Source: Eumeta japonica (Eukaryota > Arthropoda > Insecta > Lepidoptera > Psychidae). Taken from it: a DNA stretch of 64,000 nucleotides. The stretch is from assembly GCA_005406025.1 (NCBI GenBank), contig BGZK01000013.1:1-64000 (forward strand). Direction: 5' to 3'. Both the position numbers and the translations under genes were made by a program. Every line of letters starts with the position of its first letter. Position 1 is the stretch's first letter. Below the pieces are notes generated by a model, which saw only the letters and a program-made list of their open reading frames with translations, had not been told where the DNA came from and made no database searches. This document shows, in pieces, positions 1-10,315 of this stretch.

Positions 1-857
1 CTGAACCGGTCAAGTTCGCGGGCCACCGATGGTTGCTATCGTGGAAATCTAAAGAAAAGCTTGTGCCCAGAGGCAAAAGTCTGGAATGATTAAACAAATC
101 TTTTACCAGCTTTAAGTCTTTGTGTTTTTTATATCCCACAAGGAAATGGATTCCTTAATCACTTGTCTGTATTTTATTTCCGATCGTCGCTATTTTCTCC
201 GAAACTACTCGATGGAAAAATTAAAATTTGTAACAGATGCGACAATTAGGTAATTTAATCATGGACATAGAGGGTAAATAAATTAATGTTGATGTTAAAG
301 GTTAGTTTTGAGGGCAGAATAGAAAAATAAAAAACCTATTGTCGAGTGTAACGCTTGACACATTCATTATAAAGGCTAAGTATGATAACCACAAATTCGT
401 TCTTTGAGAATTTTAAATATTAAAAAATATTTTTCGTATAATATCGAATCTAAAATTTTGAAAATACTATGTAATACGGTATCTCACTTATAGTTTATAA
501 GAAAACCTAAACGAAAATCTTATCTAGATTTCTATGGAAAAGGAAATAACGCATTATGGAAACGTCCATAATGCGTGAAGATAAAATGTATTGCTTTACT
601 TTAGGATGTGGTAGGCGATTTTGGAGTCATGTGGAAATTAGCACATGAGACGATGAGGAATTCTCGTATGCAAAGTAACGAAACGTCACTAGAGGTGGTT
701 AAAGTCTTTATTCTCAGTCATCTATAGAAATTTAAAATAGTTTATATTTTGATATTCTGAATTTTTGGTAGGTGTGAGTAAAATAAGATTTTACTCATTA
801 TACTGATCTTCTTAATTTAACGTTTGACAATGAGTGTCGTGTTATAGGGTGTAACTG
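1..857. other. AT-rich non-coding DNA, unclassified
   Basis: No open frame of note. The first 100 bases are less AT-rich than the rest and could be the edge of a repeat that begins outside the window, but I do not recognise it. The only clear structure is the short hairpin listed separately. Confidence 0.4.
549..576. repeat. Perfect 12-bp inverted repeat (hairpin)
   Basis: ACGCATTATGGA at 549-560 is followed after the 4-base loop AACG by its exact complement at 565-576. The stem is short but perfect in AT-rich DNA. No coding context and no T-run suggests a terminator; function unknown. Confidence 0.7.
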
Positions 858-873
858 TATATATATATATATA

Positions 874-938
<65 letters not shown>
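858..938. repeat. (TA)n-(TG)n compound microsatellite
   Basis: A TA tract at about 858-874 passes through TATG steps into an almost uninterrupted TG tract from about 880 to 937 (about 29 repeats). The open frames over it on both strands, encoding Cys-Val or Thr-His runs, are artefacts of the dinucleotide. Confidence 0.95.
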
Positions 939-941
<3 letters not shown>

Positions 942-1915
942 TGTGGTCACGTGATAATTTCCATATGATCCGAGAAGTGCCTCTCAGGCAATTTAATTCG
1001 AGTCTAGTCACCACTATTGTAAATCTATTACACGAAAGAGTTAGTTTCATAGTACGGAACTTTTTCTACACGAATTCAAATCGTACTCAAACCTCTTTTG
1101 TTTGCTTTTCTAAAAATAACCGATTAGTTAATATCAAAAATACTTATGTTAGTACTATTACACCAGGACCAAAAACTTTATATCTTAAAACTTTTGGTCT
1201 TGGTAATGCTGGTACATGGTAATACTAATAACAAAAGAATATTTCATGATCGATAAACAAGTGATAACAAGTAGAAATTTCGCAACCAGTCAAATCATAA
1301 TTACTCTATTCCCACATCCTAAAATCAGTAAGTAATCGCTAGTTGTTTTTACTCATTTTGAATATTAACTGTAAAACTTTTTGAATACAATTTGATTGTT
1401 ATCGTGTACTGAGCATCTATAATTTTTAAAAAGAAAATTAAAATAAAATGCTTAAATTACAATCACCTTTAGGGTGACTTGTCGATGCGACGAAAAGAAA
1501 GCTTCATTAAAAAAAATGTGTTATTTTTTATTATAAAATTAACAATATTATATTTGAAAACAATCCCGAACAAATGACATGTCAACACTAAAACCAGTTG
1601 AGTGAACCTCGATCAAAGAGGGACAGACAGAAAATAGATCGCTTTTTGTAGAAATCAATGACAAAGGTCTATTATTTACTTTTTTATGCAAAAGTATACA
1701 AAAAAAAAACATTATATAATATGATATTGCGATTATTTTAAAGTAGCACAATAAGTTTTTTATAGTATTACAAGGGGTAAACGGGCATGCGAGCCACCAG
1801 AGAATACTGACCGCCATCCATGAACACTGAACCCGGCAGTGATCTAGTTATTTTTTTGAGGTTCCAACCTCAAAAGAGTTACCGGTGTACTGCCGGCTTC
1901 AAGGATAGGAGTAGG
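939..1915. other. AT-rich non-coding DNA with a weak foldback
   Basis: Bases 1158-1232 fold back imperfectly: GACCAAAAACTTT on the left faces AAAACTTTTGGTC on the right, with further patchy pairing outward. It may be a decayed palindromic transposon end. The remainder contains A/T runs and no recognisable gene. Confidence 0.35.
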
Positions 1916-2046
1916 ATATGGGGAAGTGGACTGATGAAAAAGGAGCCGGCTGATGGACGGAGAGCGGGTTGATGAAGGGAAAACGGGTTGATGCAGGGAG
2001 AAGTGAAGTGATGGTGGGTGAGGATGAGTGAGATGATAGAGCGGGG
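1916..2046. repeat. Purine-rich degenerate minisatellite, about 20-bp unit
   Basis: The plus strand is almost all purine plus T. It repeats a word of the type GCGGGTTGATGAAGGGAAAA about five times with decay. The open frames opposite it, rich in Ser, Pro, Thr and Leu, come from this bias. Strong strand asymmetry of this kind can form triplex DNA; that is inference. Confidence 0.6.
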
Positions 2047-2950
2047 AGTAGACCACCAGAACTCTCATTCACTCTAAAAAAATCTTTGTGAGGGAAAATT
2101 TTTATAAGAGTATGGTATCTCACCGATCAAAACAATCCGTTGTCGTGCCGCGGCCAAGTTGACCACAAAATGACTCTGCCTCATTTAAGTTTAAGTCTCC
2201 CGAATTTTGGTTATTATTTTAGAACTTCAAATAGCGCACTGTAGATTACACGATCCAAGTCTAAGAAACAAATGAAATATGCTTACTAGTAATTTTATTT
2301 ATAAAAGAAATAGTCCTATTATTCTACGTAACACGCCGAGAAAGCAAATATGTGTGTCAATGTACTACGTGCACTTTCAGATTCGACTTGATTCCTTACA
2401 ATTCGACAAACGTGCGCTCGACCCAACTTTATTGTGCTGTAAAACCGTTTAGAGTCACATTTCGGTAAGGCTGAAGACTTTATTGATGTGATATGCGATA
2501 GTAACTATTCAAAGCGCTGTTTGTGGACTGTAACACATATGTAATTTTTATATACAATTATTTAAAAAACAAATTCATCGATATTTTACAACTATTGAGT
2601 TTCTACTGAACACATATTGAAATATGTGTTTTGATGTATCGTTTAAAAATGACTTAGGAACTGCTGTAAAATAAAATTAGGGGTAAGTGAATATATTTTT
2701 TTTACGGTTAAAGCTGTGGCAAATGTCACGGTTAAACCAGTTTGTTAGAATTCAATAGCATAAGCCGGAATCGGGATCATAATCAAAAGAAAACAAAGGA
2801 ATTTTTCTATATATGTTAAGGTAATGCAGTGGGTACAGATAATTACAGATAAAATGATTATTTATATAAATATTTATATTACTGTTCATTTATATTCCGG
2901 AAATAGAATATATAAAAGATAAAATAAAAAAAGAAAGAATTAAATCTATG
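2047..2950. other. AT-rich non-coding DNA
   Basis: No coding frame, tRNA-like box or clear repeat seen. A small hairpin with 8-bp arms, ACACATAT and ATATGTGT, lies near 2610-2630. Confidence 0.4.
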
Positions 2951-2992
2951 TTCACCCAGGTGGAGCCGGGGGCGCACCTAGTTATTAATAAA
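2951..2992 (+). mobile_element. Helitron-like (Lep1-type) 3' tail relic
   Basis: CACCCAGGTGGAGCC followed by a G/C-rich stretch and CACCTAGT, then an AT-rich flank. Lepidopteran Lep1-type non-autonomous Helitrons end in a GC-rich hairpin of the form CGGGCGAAGCCGCGGGC followed by CTAG and have AT-rich flanks. Related tails occur near 31960, 32290, 32670, 35490 and 57780. The family assignment rests on the tail motif only. Confidence 0.45.
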
Positions 2993-3164
2993 GTTATTAT
3001 AAGTGAACACATTAAAAATTCGAATATGAATTTACCGTTTACGAATAACAATATCTTTCAATTTGAATGTTTTTGATTTAGCAACGAATTTGAAATTGAT
3101 ATTATAAAGTTACGCATTAAGGCATAAACAAATTTATACATTTCACTGAACGTTATTTCTGTCC

Positions 3165-3600
3165 GAAAAAACTCTCCAGATACTTTGAAGTCGCGCTTCG
3201 AGAAGTTTCACTTCAAAGGAGAAGATAGAAATAAAAATAGAAAAAGATTCCTTCCTGAAAGTTCTAGGAACGGTTGTTCTTGCAGTCCTCCTAAAACTTT
3301 TCGATTGCTTTGAACAATAATGTTTTCGAGCTTGGCAAGCGCGTAAATATTATGACTTATATTTTCGAGCTCAAAGTTATGAGCGATTTCTTTTACGACT
3401 ATTCGAGATATAAAAAATTATATACTTGTTATTATTCTAATACCTTGTCAAATATAACTTTGGAATGAAGCAAGCTATTTAAATAGGATTTTTAGCATTC
3501 TATGCATTTTTTTAGCCCAATCAGTATTTACATTTCAAAAATCGAAAGGTCAAAAAATACATACGCACGCACAAACACACACACACACGCGCGTCCACAC
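3165..3600 (-). mobile_element. GT-tract repeat family, copy 1 (minus strand)
   Basis: Read on the minus strand, this segment starts with a GTGTGTGC tract (3567-3600) and continues into GAGCTCGAAAATATAAG, GCTCGAAAACATTATTG, a GAAAAG word and GGACTGCAAG. The same order of words occurs in the plus-strand copy at 9195-9315, so the two are homologous. A fuller relative with terminal inverted repeats lies at 6580-7457. No transposase is visible. The segment also contains AGAAGTTTCACTTC at 3201-3214, a word found again near 19650 and 20535. Confidence 0.6.
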
Positions 3601-3975
3601 AACATTTCTGAAAACAGTCAGCAATTATTCCTAGGATATTAAAACATCGATATCTGGTGAAATCAAAATTATCGAAAATTGGACTAAAACGAACGAAATA
3701 TCAATGCAACAAATCTAAAACTAAAATTTACTATTATCTTAGCGGAAAGTTAAAAGCGATTATAATGATATACAAATAAAGTATTTGTAAGCGCAATTAT
3801 CGTTTTCTATACAGATTCAACTACATATAATTGCCTAACTTAACATAACCTAACTACATTTTTCAGTATATTGTTCAGTTGTTAAATTTTCGTCAAATTT
3901 ATCTACTCAATCAACCTTTTTCATGCCGTCATTTACGAGCAAAGGGTCTTATAAAACCAAACGTACTTTCGCACG
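3601..3975. other. AT-rich non-coding DNA
   Basis: Nothing recognisable. It contains the common insect AT-rich words AACATAACCTAAC and poly-T with no coding frame. Confidence 0.4.
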
Positions 3976-4255
3976 AGATTACTATACACGGGTAAAAAGT
4001 GAAGTAACGAGTTCGAGATATTTTTCTCCGCATTAGCAGAGAGACATACGGAACGAGAGCGCCGGGCCCCGGCCCCTTCGCGAGTCGTCGGCGGATTACC
4101 GCTGAGCGACGTTTTCATCGGGGACTCATCGCGCGGAACATCTCGCGGCTACGTGACTTATACCGCTTCAGCCGCGATCCGCCCCTCAAAAACATAATGG
4201 CGCCTCCGGCCGAATTGGCGTATTCACCGCCTCCACTACACTGCGACGGAGGAAA
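3976..4255. other. GC-rich island, candidate conserved non-coding element
   Basis: GC content rises sharply over about 280 bases in AT-rich surroundings, with words such as GCCGGGCCCCGGCC, GCGCGGAACATCTCGCGG and ATAATGGCGCCTCCGG. Short open frames on the minus strand are low-complexity (Arg, Ser, Gly) and match nothing I recognise. A degraded exon or a regulatory element are the alternatives; I favour a regulatory element. Confidence 0.35.
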
Positions 4256-4393
4256 TTGTCTGTGATTGAAATCTAAGGTCAATTTGTACGGCATGAAATT
4301 GTCACGGACATAGAGTAATGATGAAGGTAGTTTAACTGTTAAATATTCTAAAAATTTTATTGAAGAGAAACTTCTCATGCAACTTCCAACAAG

Positions 4394-4464
4394 GTTGCGT
4401 TAAACGTTTAACGCTACCATGGAGGGGGTATGAAAGCACTGTTGCGTTGAACGTTCAACGCTCC
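4394..4464. repeat. Two near-identical perfect 18-bp palindromes in tandem
   Basis: GCGTTAAACGTTTAACGC at 4397-4414 and GCGTTGAACGTTCAACGC at 4444-4461 are both exact palindromes. They differ only by a compensated pair, A/T in one and G/C in the other. Both are preceded by GTT and followed by a G-rich stretch, so the duplicated unit is about 47 bp. They could be protein-binding sites or subterminal repeats of a DNA transposon. Confidence 0.75.
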
Positions 4465-4700
4465 TGGGGAAGGAGACTAGAAAGAGACAGAGCGAGAATG
4501 AATGCGTGGCACTCGAAAGCACGCGCGTAGTATACCTGTTACAGGGCCAGCGTGAGCGTTAGCAACGAGTGGCGCCCAATATTGCAACGCAAGAGGGAGA
4601 GAGAAAGAAAGATACACAAAGGTAGAAAGTGTGAGAGAGAAAGAGAGTGAGTCGGTAGATTTCGTCTCGCAATTGTAACGTGCGACGAAAAACGTAATTT
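4465..4700. other. GAGA-rich non-coding segment
   Basis: The plus strand carries many GAGA/GAAAG words (for example GGGAGAGAGAAAGAAAG near 4595 and GAGAGAGAAAGAGAGTGAG near 4635) and GCGTTAGCAACG near 4556. GAGA words bind Trl/GAGA factor in insects, but the tract may equally be simple-sequence drift next to the palindrome pair. Confidence 0.4.
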
Positions 4701-6295
4701 CTACCCCTTCCTCTTTTCATTTGCACATTACGAAATTTCACTTCTTCCGCGCGGAGGGACTCCACGCACTATTTTCTTTTTTATTTAATAGGAATTTTTT
4801 TATTTTTCCATATGGTTATAAATATATTTTAGGTGTTTTGGTCAGCTCTATACCCGTTGAAAACACTAAGCGTATTCACGAATCTGCATACCTACGTCGT
4901 CATGCATCTGTGAGTGCCTTCGAAAGTTATATACTCTGAAAACATTGTAAATGTTAAGGTAAAACTATACTTACCACAAATACAAAGAAATGTTAAAAAA
5001 ACCTATATATGTCATAAAAGATAATTAGGTTAGGCAAAATGAATTCATTTGGTAAATATGTATTATCAAATAAAAAGGCTAAATGTCAAATCATTTTTTC
5101 ATTCGAAAGATGAGCATATTATTAGCTTTTAGATATTTATATAAGAAAATATCAATATAAAAAAATGTGTATATTATTTATTTACACCAAATAGTATATA
5201 AATGTATATTGATTACGACTCGACACCTATTATGTTTACAACCCGTGCTAATCATTTGATTGCATCAAACGACTAACAGACTCCATCACATACATATGCG
5301 TTGGGCTATTATTGTACAATAAAGCACGAATAGTATGTGTAATTTGCGTACCACTTAGAAACTTCAGACTTCATGGTATGTTACGTTGGCACGTCACATA
5401 CTAAAAATACTCTTTGATCTATTTTCTCCAACATGCCATTAAAAGTATAATTTCAAAATTGATTTTGTTTTTAATGTATTCGTATTATTTTATACAAGCT
5501 ACATAACAAATGCCCTTGATCATAATAGTACAAAAGGGGCCCTATTTACTAGAACTTGAAAGAGCAGGTAATGTATACACGGTATGTAAATGATAGCACC
5601 GTGTGACTTGTCTATCTTAAAAGAATAAAACAGATAGGAATAAATCTTTTTATTTAATCTCTTTTATTACTTTTTTATAAATTTTATGTTTTTCCTAAAA
5701 TTTAACGTAATAATTTATTATGAAAAATAAATTAAGCATCTTGTGTCATCAACGCCAGCTGGCAACAATGCATGATTAAGACGTATACACGTCGATGATC
5801 TTCGATACCACAATAAAAAATGCTACTTAAATACCGAAATGCATGTTACTTACTACCTTATCGTATTCACAATGATTGTACACTAACACCATATATAAAT
5901 ACTGACTGGCATTAAATAAACACATAGTCAACGTTGCATGACAAGATTTTTAGAAAACGTAATGTGTATGCCCTTTCGCGTCGTGTTGGATTCGGACTGA
6001 AGTAAAACAGAAATCGGGTTAAATCGGGTATCGAAAGAAATTTATCGGCGGGAGAGTAGCAGAAACATCACATCACAAATGTGATATTGTTTTTTTCACT
6101 GTGATGAAAAAAACCTAAGTGGATTATTTCAAGTACTTATCCATTGCACGCAAGCTTGTTAGATAAGCTATGAATTGTGCACGTACTCGTATATACATAT
6201 ATAAGTATTAAAAAAAGATAACAAACGGTTGGTTAACTGTTATACTAAGCATTCAAATTCTGTGTGAGATATTGGAAATAAATTAATATTTAATC
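4701..6295. other. AT-rich non-coding DNA
   Basis: No gene or dated repeat recognised. Bases 5210-5420 and 5740-5960 are somewhat more complex in sequence and could be unique. Bases 6070-6112 hold two small palindromes, TCACAAATGTGA and TTTTTTCACTGTGATGAAAA. Confidence 0.35.
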
Positions 6296-6520
6296 GATTC
6301 GCTTTATTCTCATTGGCGACCGAATCGGTAAATGGACGCTCCCTGAAAATTCCGGTTAACAACTTGCCGAGCAGATAAATATTTTGTTAACTACCGAGGC
6401 GGACACTCGGAGTGTCACGTGAAACGATTTATCCCACGGAACTCCGCGGAAGGGAGGATTTTGCAGAAACTTATTCAGCTTCCTTGACAGCAATTAATGA
6501 CTTTCCCCGCGAATCAAGAA
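6296..6520. other. Moderately GC-rich unique segment, candidate regulatory element
   Basis: The sequence lacks repeats and A/T runs and is denser in CpG than its flanks. It contains CAATTAATGAC (TTAATGAC at 6494-6501), a homeodomain-type core that recurs in the islands at 19340 and 24466, and TCACGTGAAA (E-box CACGTG) near 6416. No open frame supports coding. Confidence 0.35.
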
Positions 6521-6579
6521 CTTTTAAATTTGTAAAAAAAGGCGATTACTAGTTAACATTTCTTTCTCGATTTTTTTTT

Positions 6580-7457
6580 ACTTCCCGCTAAGAAAATTTA
6601 AAATTTTCGAAAATTGGGAAGTTATTAGTTTTACCCCGGTTTTCTACAATTTCAATTTTAATTAAGAGTTTTCATCAGATCTTGACATTTTGAGGTCGTA
6701 AAAGCTCCCTGACGATTTTACGATTTCGTCTATAAGTCTGTGTGTGTGTGTGTCTGTTTATGTGTCTGTATCTGTAACTGTGTGTTGTGTGTGTGTCTGT
6801 GTGTCGTTCTGAGTGTCTGTGTGCGTGCGTGCATGCATGCGTGCATGAATGCGTGCATACGTGCGTGCATGTGTGCGTGCGTGCGTCCGGTACATGCGTG
6901 CGTGCGTGCGTGTACTCGTGTAACTTCTTATAACTTTTGAACGGCTAAACTGATCGAAACCAAACTCTGGCATTCTAAAGAGTTCCGTCAAACATAAATT
7001 GCCTGAAATTTCAAACCGATTCAAATTGATCGATTTCAAGAAATAAAGAAAAAAAACTACATATTTTTTTTATGTGTTTTTATTGGAATAACTTTTAAAC
7101 GATTTCACCAATCGATTCCAAATCTAATCAGCTCTTAACATTAAAAAATTACGACGAAGAACGAAAAAAATCGCAAATAGCGATTTTTTCAAAATACTCC
7201 AAAATTTTGTGCCTAATTAAATGCATGTTCTGAATTCTTTTATAGAACTTAAAAACCTGTATTAATTGTCGCTAGTTCAGTCAAAATCGATTACTTTTTG
7301 TGCAAGAGGAATCAAAAACAAAAAATTAAAAACTTTTCTTACAAGAATTCTAAAATTCTGTATCGAATCAAATTCGAATTCTCAAAATTTTTTACTCAAA
7401 TATCGCGTCAAATCCTGTATATTTTAGAGTGTTTCGAACTCGAAAATAGCGGGAAGT
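6580..7457 (+). mobile_element. GT-tract element with 11-bp terminal inverted repeats, copy 2
   Basis: ACTTCCCGCTA at 6580-6590 is the exact complement of TAGCGGGAAGT at 7447-7457, bounding 878 bp. Inside are a lead-in ending CGTCTATAAGTCTG, a long GT to GTGC/GCAT tract (about 6737-6918), then a body with AACTTTTGAACGGCTAAAC, GGCATTCTAAAGAGTTCCG and a repeated block (AACTTTTAAACGATTTCAC near 7090). No transposase frame remains, so this is a non-autonomous element or a remnant. Related copies lie at 3165-3600 (-), 8586-9400 (+) and probably 19020-19165 (-). No target-site duplication was established. The open frames over the GT tract are artefacts. Confidence 0.6.
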
Positions 7458-8030
7458 TTCAGGGTTGGCCTACAGGGTTTAAGCGCTTTTCTAATTTTTT
7501 TTTTAAACTAATTATTTTTAGATATATACACTTGTACATTATTTAACTCTTCTGTTTTGTTAAATTTACTTTAAAATTTTACTCAATATTACAATGCTAA
7601 ATACTATTCCCACATAAACAGATAATATAAATCAATTAATCTTCTTTGTATATAAGTACTACAAGCAATAAATTTATACTGATTTTTATTAAGAGTAAGC
7701 AGTCAAGTATTAATTGGCCCAGGTCATTAGAGAAGGAATTTGATTGGCTACTATACTACTTATACTCGAGCAATACATGAGGTTCATTATTTTGAATCAA
7801 TACAATGAAACACATCCAGCATCCTAATCAATATTGCTCAGAAGAACAAATTCGTGTATAGAAGAACATGCGGTTGTTGCTTAATTATCCCAACACATTT
7901 CTAAGTAACCATGCACGACGATGTTATTTATTTTGTCAACAATATTAAAAGCCATTAGTTATGATAGCACGATCGAACGTAAACTGATGTCACATCAGTA
8001 TACTTTAACAAAGAGACGAGTACGTTTGAA
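7458..8030. other. AT-rich non-coding DNA
   Basis: Nothing recognised. The small frame beginning at 7298 runs across the end of the GT-tract element and is not a gene. Confidence 0.35.
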
Positions 8031-8335
8031 CGTACAACTCGGCCGGGCTGTAGGCGACGTGCGGTTGCAGACGCCCGCGGCGGTCGACCCGTACATGCCT
8101 CCGCGACGGCCGACGGTGAACAAACGCGTCCGGCTCCGACCCGACCCGACGATGTCGGCTGAATAGCCGACAATCTCAAAAACGATCGCGCGAAACACAC
8201 GGAAACATTTATTTCCCGAAATGTTCGGGATCGAAAACAAATTAAAAGAGCACATACAAAAGCGAATAGATTTCCATCGGTGTATTTCCTCGCCGGCTCG
8301 AGGGCGCGGCGGGTTTTTCCCGCTGTTTATAAAAA
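8031..8335. other. GC-rich island
   Basis: A sharp GC rise at about 8035-8175 (words such as GCGGCGGTCGACCCG and GACCCGACCCGACGATG), with a second small block at 8285-8325. Three open frames overlap it on both strands, as expected of stop-poor GC-rich DNA; none shows recognisable protein features. Confidence 0.35.
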
Positions 8336-9503
8336 AAAGAAAACCGGCCTAAACGGAGGTCGGATACCCGCAATCAGGGTTCCGTAACAATAAACGAAAT
8401 TTATAATAATGCTAAGTTTAAATGAAATGGTTATGGCATCACTTTTTATAAGGAAAAATTCGATCTTAAATAGTCTTAGCACATAAATGAATGAATGGTA
8501 GGTAGGTCTACATTGTATTAAGATTCATATTCATGCATTTAAAAGTTACTTATAGAAAATTATAAATATTTAAAACAACGCTTAAAATTCGTCCATTGTG
8601 TGTGTGTGCTGTGTATGTGTGTGTGTTTATATGTGTGCGTGAGTGTGTAGTGCGTGTTGTGTGTTTGATTGTATGTGTACGTGTGTATGTAAACCTCGAC
8701 CAAATGAACCCGACATTTTTTGAACAGGAATCGGTGTTTTTCAGCATTCAGAAGGACTTGGCTGACCGTGTATTTATTACAAATTTGCTCCAAATGATTT
8801 GAAAAATCTTAACAAGAAAATTGAAAAAATTGTCACTTTCAAGTAGTTTCTAAATTATTGAACCGGTCAATTCCAAATCCTAGTCATCTCTAACCTCAAT
8901 AAAAGTGCGTTGAATACTGTTAAGATTTACAGCGCACGTTTCAGTAAAATTTCGTAAACAAACCAAAAAATTAAAGCTGTAGAAAAGTTTAAAAATGCTT
9001 TTACAGAACTACTTTTACATTTCGTGTCAAATCTGTTTTTAAAATATAAAATATTTTAACCTTAACAAAATTGCATAGAATGTCGCATGTTAGGTTCAAA
9101 TCGGTTGCTTTGTTTAAAAGTTGTTTTTAATGAAATATTTATAAAGTGACAATTGGGTAATTTTTCCATAAGTATCTCTTATAATTTTTTAAAAGATCGC
9201 TAATAATTTTGAGCCCAAAAATGTGAGCAAAAATGCTTTTGTGCTTTCTGAGTTCGAAAACATTATTGGTCAGAACAATGCGAAAAGCTTTGGGACTGGA
9301 CTGCAAGGCTCAATTTCTTTTGTAATTTTCGTAGGTGTAATTGTATGGCGGTTTAAACAAGACACCTGCCTATCCATTTTCGTAAGAATCAATGAAAAAA
9401 TGACGAAATTATGAGGCTCTGACTCACGAGAACGAGAAATGAGCTCCGTAGTTAAAGGTGAAGACGAAACTTTTTACATTTTCACCTTAGCTAAGGAACC
9501 CTA
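8336..9503 (+). mobile_element. Composite: GGGTTCCG-family repeat with a GT-tract element inside
   Basis: The left end, AAACCGGCCTAAACGGAGG followed by GGTCGG and CAGGGTTCCGTAAC, matches the start of a lepidopteran repeat seen also at 14385, 21507, 28645 and 40938. The right end, TTTTTACATTTTCACC then TAAGGAACCCTAA at about 9465-9503, is the expected mirror end. Between them, from about 8586, lies a GT tract and the body of the GT-tract family (GGTCAATTCCAAATC near 8867, GAGTTCGAAAACATTATTGG near 9250). This suggests a GT-family copy inserted into the other repeat. No protein is encoded. Confidence 0.5.
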
Positions 9504-9630
9504 ACGGGTCGTCGATTTTGTTGGGCAATAAATCTGAGTCGAGCAGACGCGGATGACGCGACGCGACAAACGGCGCGAGTAGCGAGTAGGCACGTGCATG
9601 ATATGTAAATTTAGAGGTAGAATAATAAAA
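9504..9630. other. Short CpG-rich stretch
   Basis: Bases 9540-9600 are rich in GACGCG/GCGCGA words with no open frame or repeat structure recognised. Confidence 0.3.
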
Positions 9631-10092
9631 AATTGGTTGCCTGTAAAGTCGGTATACGGGCGAAAGTTTTACGTGACAACGACTTTGAATGGTAAAATCA
9701 TTTTAATGTGAATATTCATTCGTATACTAGGAAGAAGGATGAAATAATAGTAACAATTTAAAACATTTATTTATACAAAGAATTATATTTAAAACATTAA
9801 TTTATACAAAGAATCTCGCACTGAATTTCATATTAACAAAATTTTATTTTTACCTTTACACATACATACGTATTTATATACAAATATACATACAATAACT
9901 ACATTTGCAAGCTATGCACTAATTCTCTAGTGCTGCGCGCGCGGCAGACCGATCATAGTTGAGTGGGAGAGAGACGCAAGGCATTCGGCGGGCCTCTCTC
10001 TCGTTCGGTGACTCATCGTAACGTTACCGAGCGTTACACTTTTTCATAAGTGACTCCCAGCCGCAACCTAATTTAAGACGTTGTCACGTCAA
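9631..10092. mobile_element. MITE-like element with inverted ends
   Basis: The left end GGTTGCCTGTAAAGTCGG followed by TTTTACGTGACAACG (about 9635-9682) faces AAGACGTTGTCACGT at 10075-10090, so the ends are inverted copies; the outermost right-hand part is lost. Inside are a 30-bp direct duplication around 9759-9813 (TTTAAAACATTTATTTATAC and a near-repeat) and a GC-rich block with GAGAGAGACGC and GTAACGTTAC. No transposase. The layout fits a non-autonomous DNA transposon common in moths, recognised by its ends only. Confidence 0.5.
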
Positions 10093-10315
10093 AAACGTAC
10101 AAGTGAGTTTTTGGCTCGTACGTAAAATAGGCTCATAACCGTACCGATTGGCATTCTTCATGACTTTATGCTTTGTTGCACTCTTGAGAGCTGTTTTAGC
10201 GCGACGAAATAAACCTACTGCTCGTGCGTTCCAGTCGTCCATCGCATCAAGCAAAACTGTAAGTCGAAGTGACACTAGTTAATAAAACGTATCTATCGAC
10301 TATTAAACATATTGT

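Noticed and set aside
1..120. Possible end of a LINE polyprotein at the window edge
   Set aside because: Short readable peptides exist in more than one frame but I could not tie them to a family.
881..1222. 113-codon frame starting in Cys-Val repeats
   Set aside because: Product of the TG microsatellite; the remainder is AT-rich non-coding sequence.
6740..7039. Frames over the GT/GTGC tract
   Set aside because: Dinucleotide and tetranucleotide repeats inside a transposon-like element keep both strands open.
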